Shown here in pieces: positions 11,950 through 23,900 of a DNA stretch of 64,000 nucleotides; position 1 is the first letter of the stretch; each line of letters opens with the position of its first letter. The position numbers and the translations under genes were made by a program. This DNA comes from Siphonodentalium dalli. Taxonomy: Eukaryota > Mollusca > Scaphopoda > Gadilida > Siphonodentaliidae. Below the pieces are notes generated by a model. It saw only the letters and a program-made list of their open reading frames with translations, was not told where the DNA came from and searched no databases. The stretch covers positions 113,473,546 to 113,537,545 of the forward strand of contig CP136068.1 of NCBI GenBank assembly GCA_032622095.1, read 5' to 3'.

Positions 11950-14900
11950 CTGAAATCACAACAGAATTAAATATTGTGAGGAAGAGGTCGATCAAGGCTG
12001 TTAAATACTCTTTGACGACGGAGCAGTTCCCTTAGGAAATGTTCATTTTAATTATGTTTATGAGATAATTAACCTAAATCACGATTATGGGGGATGGTGG
12101 TATTTACATTTTAACAGAAATACCACTGTTGTATGCGGGAGATTGTGCCGATATAGATTTACTGTGAAATAATACAATTTCGGAATTTACCGTACAATTA
12201 TATATACGGAATTTACCGTAAACGTTACGGCTGATTTCAACGGTATCATAATGCCGGTACTTTATGTCATGAAGTTTCACGAGATTATTTACTGTAGGAA
12301 TTTACTGAATTTACCGTACAATTATATAAACAGAATTTACCGTAAAGTTTACGGCTGCTTCCAACGGTATCATAGCTGCCGGCACTTTATACCGTAAAAT
12401 TTTAAGTATTTTTTTCACAGTGTAGCTAGATTCCCGCTATATGATATAATTTCATGTGCAAAATAGACATAGTGTGAATCTCTTAGTTAACCTTTATATC
12501 CATAGCTCCTCTTAGCTCCATGACGTAACATCCCAGCTCGACGAGAGCGTGGTGTGACACCTCGCTGATGTGTATTTTCATTCCTGAAAAAAAGAGCAAT
12601 TACATCAGATTACATGGTGATTTTACACGTATTGAGACTGGTTTACACGTATTTCATCAGATTACATGGTGATTTTACATGTATTGAGACTGGTTTACAC
12701 GTATTTCATCAGATTACATGGTGATTTCACATGTATTGAGACTGGTTTACACGTATATCTCCCACAATTATCTAGCTGCAAAGTAAATATCAATCGCACA
12801 TGGCTCATTCGAGCTTCCAAATTGTGCCTGAGTAAGTTAGAAGCAGTTACAGGATAAGTTGACAAATACACGAAACAATAATATTCTGGCCTCAAGTGCT
12901 CTGAAAAATACTTGTGCCATGGCAACAGCCATTTTCCAACTGTTCTCAATTTTTCGCACAGAAATGAGACAAATGTTCTTTATTTCTACCATATCAGGAA
13001 TAGACTATCACGGAACTCTCTTTTCTTTCCATGCCGTGCAAATGGCTGTTTTTTTTGGTTGTTTTTTTTTTTTGGGACCCAAACTTCGTGTTCAAAGCTG
13101 TAGATTTTTATGACTTCAATGCGTATTTCTGGGACATACAATGCTTGCAGAAAGGCAGCTTAAAGGCAGTTTAAGTATTTATCGACCTATTTAGATAACT
13201 GAACAAATTCAAAAGCGAATATTATTATGTGTATTTTGGAGCGCCAAGTGGCTTTAAGGAGCGGGTACACGAAACATTGGTAGCATTGCGCTAGCAGGTT
13301 AGCCTAATTAGATTTTTATATATAGAGTATCTCCAACGAGTTATGTTGGGATATAAGATTTTCTGAAATGAGTTTGATAAATTTGATCACAACGAATCGT
13401 AGTCGAGTTATGAATCAAATGTATCAAACGAGCTTCATAAAATCTTATATTCCAACATAATGAGTTGAAGATCTTTTATATCACATGAAAAAACTAGATT
13501 GTGTCTTTTTAACAAATGAAAAATCTTTAAAGAAGCTGAAAAATGCATGTAAAATGCATACATGCAGGGCGTTGGCTGAGCCGCTTCACAACCGTATACG
13601 ACAGTATTGTGCGCTCTGTCATGCGAATAAACATATTGTCCCCCAATCTGCCTTTGTTTTGTGGCTATGTTCGTTATCGCAATAATGGATCTTTAATGAA
13701 CAGAGCAATCATTTTTGTCTGGTATTGGTGTCAAGCGCGGCTTTTTCTAAATACTATTAATCCGCGCGATAATTTACTTGGCGCGATGCCAAGTATCCCG
13801 GGAAGCACGCTGCGATTACTCAGAGATAATAATATATCTAATGGATTTTTCAATGATATTATAGGGGTTTCATGTGATATATAATAATACATAATTTATC
13901 TCAAAATTATAGGACCCGCAATCTATCTGATTCGCATGAAATATACACTCTTTCATGTCGAGGTAATTTTATAATGCCATCCATTGGCACTGTTCGCACA
14001 ATGAACTACCACTGATAAGAATACATACAGCTTATAGTAATCGTAAATGTTTCGTACTGTCCAGAAAACTTTTTTTGCAGAATTAATGACGAGACATTTT
14101 GTGAGAAAATAGTGCCTCTCGAACATCTTGCCACTCGCGGTATATAAGGTCATACGATTATGTTTGCTGTGATTGTAGTTTATACTTAATTGTGATGTTA
14201 TCATGTCACAGTCAATAGTAGGCTCGATGATTGTATGTAAAGCTCATGTTTCCATGCTAGGCTTCTTAACTCTTTACCCAACAAAACGGCAAAAAACGCC
14301 CAAATAAAGCTTCAACAGCCTAAAATATCTTCGGTCTGTCTCAATAACACCATACAAATATGGATATCATTGGAACCGGTTCATTGACCACATCGTGATG
14401 GTTACAGTTATGCCCTGTGCCAATGCATTCTCTTATATGTGCGAGTCGACCATAGGTCGCCTCGCATATATAAGAGAATGCATTGGCCTAAAAAAAACAC
14501 TTTTTACCATTTTGTCTTACATTCTTTAACAATTTTGTAATTTTTTCTTACATTTTTTAACAATTTTTATAATATTTTTCTACATTCTTTGACAATTTTA
14601 TCATTTTTAATATGTTAAGCCAATGCATTCTCTTATATATGCGAGGCGACATATGGTCGACTCGCATATATAAGAGAATGCATTGGCACAGGGCCGTTCT
14701 GTTGGGTAAATGGTTAAAACCATACTCGTTACTACGGATATGGCAAAACTACAACTGATAGAAAGAACACAAATTCTAGTGACGTAGTACCCTATTCGTA
14801 CCACTTATCAGTAGTAGTTCATTATGCGAAAGGTGTCTGGTATACACACCAAGACATGTCAAAACTGATCCCCCACCAACATGTAATATATTTTACTTAA

Positions 14901-17900
14901 TGCACGAACTTACCTTCACCGTGGCTTTCCATTCGAGAAGCCGTGTTAACAGTGTCTCCAAATAAGCAGTACCGCGGGGTCCTGGAACCCACAACTCCTA
15001 AAAGAAAAAAAAGACACTATAATGAATCGTGATTCGGGGCATCACAAAAATCTATAAGATGGATGTGCAGTTCTGCACAATTTAGTTTATAACCAAGACG
15101 TGACCATGTCATACATTTATGACTATATAAGTTCAACGTTTTCAAATAATAAGTCCAACAAACGACCTAAGAATTTCACCACTGAATAGGAATCATTCTG
15201 TAATTCTTAAAGGGGGTCTGTACATTAAATCATTTTACACTCAACAGAATATATGCAACAAATGAATGAATTTGAGCCATGGATTAGTGCAAAATACACT
15301 CGTGTGCTCTATTAACGAATAAAACAACATGGTATTTATAATGAAAATGAATTTATGACTCCAGCCATTTATTCATTTTCATTATAATTGCCATGTTGCT
15401 TGCATCGTTCATAACGCACACGAGTTAGTATTTTGCACTAATCCGTGGATCAAATTCATTCATTTGTTGCATATATTCTGTTGAGTATAAAAGGAGATGG
15501 TCCCATAAATGGCCGTATTGAGTTTACAGAACCCCTTTAATAAGTATATGTGTATCGGTCGCCTGCTTATAATTCCCCGAGCATCCATCCATATAACGAA
15601 TATACATTTTCAATATACACTGCTATAACTGATGGCAGAATCCATTTAATAACCCTTTCATGACTGGAGCTTGCTGATCATTTGCGAAAACGCTGTGCCA
15701 ATGCATTCTCTTATATATGCGAGTCTCCCATAGGGAGCCTCACATAATTATATAAGAGAATACATTGGCCTAACAATATTTACCCTGTCGTTGTAAGCCA
15801 GTGCATTCTCGTATATATGCGAGACTCCCTATTGGAGACTCGCTTATATAACATAATGCATTGGCATAGGATCTTTAATGATGCACCAGTGAAGCTCCCG
15901 CCATGAAAGTGTTAACAAATAAAGGGTTACTGGATATTTTACCTGCAAAACACGATCCCGTATGGAAGCCGATCCATGGTTACTGGATATCTTACCTCCA
16001 CAACACGATCCCGTATGGAAGCCGATCCATGGTTACTGGATATCTTACCTCCACAACACGATCCCGTATGGAAGCCGATCCATGGTTACTGGATATCTTA
16101 CCTCCACAACACGATCCCGTATGGAAGCCGATCCATGGTTACTGGATATCTTACCTCCACAGCACGATCCCGTATGGAAGCCGATCCATGGTTACTGGAT
16201 ATCGTACCTCCACAACACGATCCCGTATGGAAGCCGATCCATGGTTACTGGATATCTTACCTCCACAACACGATCCCGTATGGAAGCCGATCCTCACTTT
16301 GATTACTTTATCTGGAAGGTGTTTTATTTTGTACTCTTTCAGCGAGTCCCGGATGTGAATCGACATCGAGGCTATCTCACGTACGTGGATTGGTCCGTTT
16401 CGAATAGGAATTCCACTCGCTACCATATAGGCATCCCCGATTGTTTCAACCTAAAGAAATATATTTACGTGGTTTAAATAGAGATTGAACGATACTATAG
16501 GACCGGGACATATAAGTAATAATTTGTCCGAAAATGGCGGCAAGATATTACGCCTAGCAATCTCAACATTCTAGTTTCTATATTTTCAAAATATATTGTA
16601 GCGGTCGCGTTGTAAATATAGAAGGCGATGGCTTCTCTGGTCGAGAGGTCTTGAGCTCTTGGTCACAGTCATTAGACGCTTTGTGTGATCACCGAAGTTA
16701 AGCAACGTCGAGCCCGGTTAGTCCTTGGATGGGTGACCGACTTGGGATTTCGGGTGCTGCCAACTTTCGGTGCGACTCCCGCACTTTTCTCTCTCTCTCG
16801 TTATGTTACACTGCGGGCTCGTCCGCCCCCGGAGTCTGTGTCATGATGCGACCGCTCTGGGGAAGGACTCGGGTGAGATTCGATGAATCTCAAAAAAGAA
16901 CGGGGGAGTAGTGTAGCGGTCGCGTTGTAAATATAGAAGGCCGATGACTTCTCTGATCGAGAGGTCTAGATCTCTTGGTCACGGTCGTTGGACGCTTTGT
17001 GTGATCACCGAAGTTAAGCAACGTCGAGCCCGGTTGGTACTAGTACTTGGATGGGTGACCGGCTTGGGATTTCGGGTGCTGCCAACTTTCGGTGCGTCTT
17101 TCTCTCTCGAAAAATTGTAATCAATTATGTTATCAATTTTTTTTTTTTTATTAAACATTCTATGATGTTAGCCCCTTTATCCCTCAACCAATCTGTCTGA
17201 AAATGGAACTATTTTGATATGCACAATCGTATTAGCATGGCTGTGCTTGGGTACTTTTTACTCTTCTTTCGAGTTGAGCCATGGGCCAACTGAGCGGAGC
17301 ATATAATAAACAGAACATCTACACTTTTTGGTTGGAGATGATATTATCTCATTCGTGATGACAAATAAATAAATTGACACTCGTGGCAGAGCCACTCGAG
17401 GAAATTATTTTTTTCGTCATCACTCATGAGATAATTCCCATATCCAAACAAAAAATGTAGATATCCTCTATATATTACATATACGGTCACCAATTAATAA
17501 TAGAAAAAGTTGAGGTTAGGTAAATAGAGGGTCTCTAATGAGTCGTAATTCTATACGAAATGTATTCACCGAGTGCACTAAATTTAATTCGAGTCGAGCT
17601 TTAGCGAGGCTTGAATCGAATTTAGTGGACGAGTTTAATACATTTTGTATAGAATTGCGACGAATTTGAGATCCATTTTATCAATGATAAAGTATCTCGA
17701 AACGGCTGGTGTTAAAAGAATTTATATTGATTTATTATCACAACCAAAGAGGAAGTAAAGACACCTTCAAGAAAAAATATAGTTCCATTTTAAATGGCTC
17801 TTTTCGTATTGACAAAATTGTTCAACCACCCTTATCACCCATGTCTATCTCACATTTAACACTCAATAACCCAACCAAATGGAATATCATAATAATATTG

Positions 17901-20900
17901 TATAGCATGATACTACAGTTCGGCGTTGCCATCGATATAATTGCATGTAAGTGAATCGGTTGCACGCGCATACACACGAGATAGTATGAACATGTTAGTG
18001 GGAAAGTGGGAAAACGAATTGTTGTAAAATGTTAATTACTTTGGAAACGCGTATAATAAAAAGAAAATATAGCGTTTTTACTGTATATCAAAAATGATCT
18101 CGTTCGTGACCGAGACAAATATTTATTTTCGCGAGCGGCTTTCCATGAATGACTAAATTCTTCGCCATACCCTGCAAGCCACATCCCTCCTGCCGCGAGC
18201 GAAAAGAAACATTTGTCTCTGTCACGAATGAGATAATTTTCGATATCCATTAAAGAACACGAAATATCCGCTATGTTTTAATGACTTTGCGGCGTTCACC
18301 AAAGTCACTTTGAACACTCAGATATTTTCAACAGTCATATGTATATGGGGACGGGTTTATAGTGAACTTGCAAATGTGTTACTTAATTCATTCTCTATCT
18401 TTTGGCCGAGTTAATTATATGTGAAAACAATGAATACTCACTTAGGTGTGGGACATCGTAGGTTCCCGACAATGGATTCTGGGTAGCGATTTTAATTATG
18501 CGATTGGAAACAAGAACAGTGCACAGCGCATCAACTGCAAATCTGGCTTTCGCTAAGGTCTAGTAATTTTCTAAAGGTCGTACAGTAATGCTCTAATTAA
18601 TCGACCTCTTAACCACAGCAGAATTATGGGTAACTTTTCAGGATTTAGTCGGAAATATGGATTGTTGCCATTCATCGGAAAGCTCTCGGTGAGAGCTTTC
18701 CTATGAATGGCAACAAGCCATATTTCCGACTAAATCCTGAAAAGTTACCCATTATTCTGCTGTGGTTAAGAGGTCGATGAATTAGAGCATTACTGTACCT
18801 TCACAAGAAATGAATGGGCGAGACTCGCTGCTTGTGGATATTGCCCCGATGCTTACCTCATGAGTATACCAAAGTTAATTCAATCATATGATATTATAGC
18901 ATAGATACCAAAGTTGTTACGGATGCATTTTTCACACCAAGGGTCGTAACAGGGCAAACATGAATGGGCAAACCCTTACCATGTGGGGATCCTTTTTGTA
19001 TCTCGTTTCGACCACAGGCCCCTGTGGGAAATTACCAGATAAACCAATATAAACTATAACAGTGACAAGGTTCACAAGTCCTATTCTTGGAAAAACACAC
19101 CATCTATCATATTCCTCATAGATTCTCACAATCTTTCTTCTCAGTCACAATACATTTCATTGTGTCTTATTGGCCATGGAATTTCCTTTCTTTTGATATG
19201 TAATTCGATAGTATCAAACGAAGGGAGTTGATATATCGTATCGAAAACTAGCTAAACATACCGACGAAAAGCGGTCGTCAGTTTCCCTGTCCGGCAAGTA
19301 GTGATTATATACATGGATACCAATTAAATTTTTACGATCGCAATTGGCGAACTTGAGATTTTCCCGTACGATATGTCGACATAGCTTATATATCAAACGG
19401 AAGAAAATGTTATACCCTATGACAAACACTGGGGCATATTTTGTTTGAGTTGACAATGTTTTAGTATTATTGAGGATATTAGGCGGACAGGGAGACTGAC
19501 CACCCGTTTTTCTCCCAAATTTCCAGTTGATAGTGGAAGTTTTCGGTACAATATCTCGACTTCCCTTCGTCTGATTCTAATGAAAAAAGAAAGGAAATTT
19601 CATGGCCAATAAGACACACTGAAATATATTGTGACTGAGTTGAACGATTTTGAGAATCTATGAGAAATATGAAAGATGGTTTGTGAACCTTATCACTGGT
19701 ATAGTATATATTGGTTTCGCTGCTATTTTTCCCAAGGGTCCTGTGGTTTCGACAGGTTTAGACCAATAGTCGAAAATTATTTAGGACTTACGTCAACCAA
19801 TAGACTCACTCACTTTGTACGCGTCATATTGGTCGATGATGTCATCAAACTGTGTGTACAGGCAATTAAGCATATTCACGACTTGTATCGGGGAACTTTC
19901 AGCAGCGAGTTTAGTGAAGTCACAAATATCAGAGAAGAATATCGTAACATGCTGAAAATACTCCGGCATTATATTCTCCCCAGTCGTCAGTTTGTCTGCT
20001 ATGCTCCTGAAAATATCAGCCAATACGCACACAATTAGATAGCGAAATATAATTGACCCTTTGATGACGGAAGCTGCGCTGGCGCAACATTAAATATAGG
20101 TCGTCTCGCATATACACGTATAAGAGAGTGCATTGGCCTAATAAATGTTTATCATTTATTATAAATTTTTCTTACATTCTTTAAAAATCTTTAACAATTG
20201 TTACATTTTTTGCTTACATTCTTTAACAATTTTTATAAAAATATTTAATTTTTTCTTACATTTTATAACAATTGTTATCATATTTTCTAATATTCTTTAA
20301 CAATTTTATCATTTTATCATTTGCTTCTTACATACTTTAACAATTTTATCAGTATTTTGTTCATACATTCCTTTCAATTTTTATCATTTTTTATCATTAT
20401 TTCTTAAATTCTTTCACAATTTTTATCATTGTTTTCATTTTTTCTTACAATTTTTAACAATTATAAAAATAATATCAATTTTTTTTTGGCCAATACATTT
20501 TTAGCGAGTTTAGTGAGTCCCCCGTAACACTGAATGCTTTGGGGCAGTGCAGACCGCAATGGAGGCACACTTGTATGCAGTCCTGCGGCTTGCACAACTC
20601 CTTAGACATCTAGTCTTCCAGGTGTGATTGTGAGTGTATCCATATGTGTGTGATTTTCTGTGACATACAAGTCACAATTTCTAATAACATGTGACATCTC
20701 ACCGTACAAAAGCAACATTTCTAATAACATAACAAAACTATAATAATATTTCATATAACAACAATATCACCATATCTAAGAACATAACAAAATTACAATA
20801 GTAATACACGTAACAACAAAATTACCATATCTAATAACGTAACACAACTACTATAATAATACATATAACACAAAAATCACAATCTCTAATAGCATGACAA

Positions 20901-23900
20901 AACTACAATAACAATACCAATAACAACAACATCACTATGTGTAATAACGTAATAAAACTACAATAATACATATAACACCAAAATCACCATTTCTAATAAC
21001 ATGACAAAACTACAATAATAATACATATATAACAACAAAATCACCATATGTAATAACAAAACAAAATACAATAATAATACATATAACAAAATTATAATAA
21101 TAATAATTCGTATAACAACAATATCACCATATCTATTAACGTAACGCAACTACAATAATAATACATATAACACCAAAATCACAGTATATAATAATAAAAA
21201 TTCGTATAACAACAATATCACCGTATCTATTAACATAACAAAACTACAATAATAATACATATAACAACAAAATTACAGTATATAATAACATAACAAAACT
21301 GCAATAATAATACATATAACACCAACATCACCATTTATAATAACATGACAAAACTACAATAATAATACATATAACATCAAAATCACCATCTCTAATAACA
21401 TAACAAAACTATAATAATAATTTGTATAACAACATTGTCACCGTATCCATTAGCGTAACACAACTACAATAATAATACATATAACACAAAAATCACAGTA
21501 TATAATAACATAACAAAACTACAATAATAATACATTTATCCACCTCCTACCCCTCTCTACTATATATATATATATAAAGCCCATCAGATAAACCACGCCT
21601 CTATCCGTCTACTAGACAGATAAAGCATCCTATATAGACAGATAAACTTAAAATATGCAAGGAAGAAAGGTTACAAGAACTTGGGACAGTTAACCTCCAG
21701 CAATTCGCGAATGACGTCACTGGATCGCAACAAAGTTATGGAGCCAGGGATGTGGCTAGATGGGGGGGTGTGGGGTGTCTCACCCCCCCCCCCCCCCCCG
21801 CCCAGCAGAGAGCTATATTTTCAATAGTTGGAAATTCCTAATTTCAGGTAAAAACTATTTATTGGGGGGAATTTATTGTTTTTCGACCAATATTTGCATA
21901 TGTTCCTATTTTTGTTCAAAAATTTTGACAGAAATGGTCATCAGTTGGAAATTTTCCAACCTTAAGGAGGTGACAGGTTGGAAATTTCCAACACTTGGAA
22001 AGCTTGTGTCCTGGTCCCTCCCCCGTGGCCAATCAAAAACTTCTAGTTAATTTAAGAAAACAATATTGTCATACAATTGGTCAACATTGTCATTGGAATT
22101 GTCATCAGTTGGAAATTTTCCAACCTAAGTGGGGGTGTAGGGCTTGAAATTTCCAACAATAGGAAGGCTTGAGGCTAGTCTAGATGTTAGGATTTTTTGA
22201 TTTTCTTTTTCAGATTTCAAAATTTTTGCACACCGGGCCGAACCATGGTCGGCCCGGTGTGTCATTGCCCCATCCACATGGCCAATACAAAACTGCTAAT
22301 TAGTTTAGCAAAACAATATTTTACTACATTTGGTCAAACTTGTAGACATAAATGGTCATCAGTTGAAGAATTTTCCAACCTGAGGGGGAGCATGAGGTTT
22401 GAAATTTCCAACACTAGGAAAGCTTCAGTTGATGCCAGTCTAGATGCTAGGATTTGCGATTTTCTTGTATAGTTTTCAAAAATTTCTCACACCGGGCCGA
22501 ACAACCATGGTCGGCCCGGTGTTACCTGGTCTGTTGTCGGTAGCTGTGTGCATTTGTCTGGAATTAGATCACTAGTTGTTTTTTTGGGGGGGGGCAATTT
22601 TCAGGTTAAAATATCTTAATGTTCTCATACTGGGAAAATAATAGAAGCATGGCTTATGAATATATAGGAAATTAGGCCTGAGCATGAGGTACAAGGGGGG
22701 GGGGGGTGTGCAAATTGAATTATGCAAAAAGTTGTGTTGGTGTGATTCCGACTCAAGGGGTGGGGTGCAAATGGAATTATGCAAAAAGTTGTGTTGGTGT
22801 GATTCCGACTCAAGGGGGTGCAGTTGGAAATTCCCAAGGTGGACACCCCCCCCCCCCCCAGCGGAGACCATCTAGCCACATCCCTGTATGGAGCATCATT
22901 AGAACGGACCATGCTGGTTTCCGTTGTTAGTGACAGCGTCCTTAGAAACGTCAACATCCACAACGTATTTTCGTGCAATCGGTGGCGACACCTTTCTAAA
23001 GATCACACGATGCGCCCCAAAACGCACTTAAATATAATTGTTCAATGTTCAGTTGGTCAAGTCTATAACTTGATTAAGCAATTGGCAGTTTGTTGCTATA
23101 AAGTATACGATATTCTTCCGTGAACTGGTGCATTTGCACTGCCGATCTTGGTGCTACTGCTAAAGTTCAGAGTTTCAATTCATTAATAAGTTCAAGCACA
23201 AACATTCAAATTCACATGACTGCTATACTTGCACAATTCAGTTTTAGATTTGAACGTTACGCGAATCATTTAGATTTTATAAGAAATTACACCATGCTAT
23301 GATATTTTTCCGGCATAATTTAGAAATTATAAAGCGGACTATTTCGCGGTGCAGTCGCATGAATACAAAACTGTTTCATAATTAATTACCCACTACTATA
23401 CAGATAAAGTCGCTAAGTAGGTCATCGCTCCTCTATAAGGAACCTGTGAATTTTGCGATGTTTTTTGACAAAAACTGCGATAAAATAATATGTAAATTTG
23501 TTCGGTGGATAAACAGAACATCCGCATAGTGTAGCTGAATAGAGAATTTAGTTTTGCTCGTATGTGGGCATCTATTTGGCTCGCCTGGAGGCTCGCCAAA
23601 TAGATGCCCACATACTCGCAAAAATAAATTCTTTATTCAGTTACACTATGCGGATATTCTCTATATAACACCAAAATCACCATCTCCAATAATATAACAA
23701 AACTTAAATAGTAGTACGCATAACAACAAAAGCACCATCCACTTTAGGTCTTAGATTAAGTACATCTTAGATTCTTCTTAAGTCCTTGCTTCATGAAACT
23801 GGGCCCAGGGGCCTATACTATAGAATTACAATTGCCGTGTTTCTCCACTTGGACAGCGTTAGTCGGTAATTTCCCAGTCTTGCAAAGCTAGACTTGTGTT

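Noticed and set aside
15925-16294. CRISPR-like direct repeats (also 10284-11949 and 45119-45671)
   Set aside because: Repeats are contiguous with no unique spacers, overlap exons of an animal gene and have no cas genes.
15903-16477. Several 100-170 residue frames on the plus strand with repeated [15 protein letters not shown]-type units
   Set aside because: They are antisense readings of the 53-bp exon-donor array in three frames; no independent support.
16597-17105. Functional 5S rRNA genes
   Set aside because: The first third of 5S is not conserved and the 5S parts lie inside longer direct repeats with PBS-like and polypurine sites.
20958-21149. Small hydrophobic membrane protein on the minus strand
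   Set aside because: It falls in the AT-rich minisatellite; hydrophobicity comes from composition.
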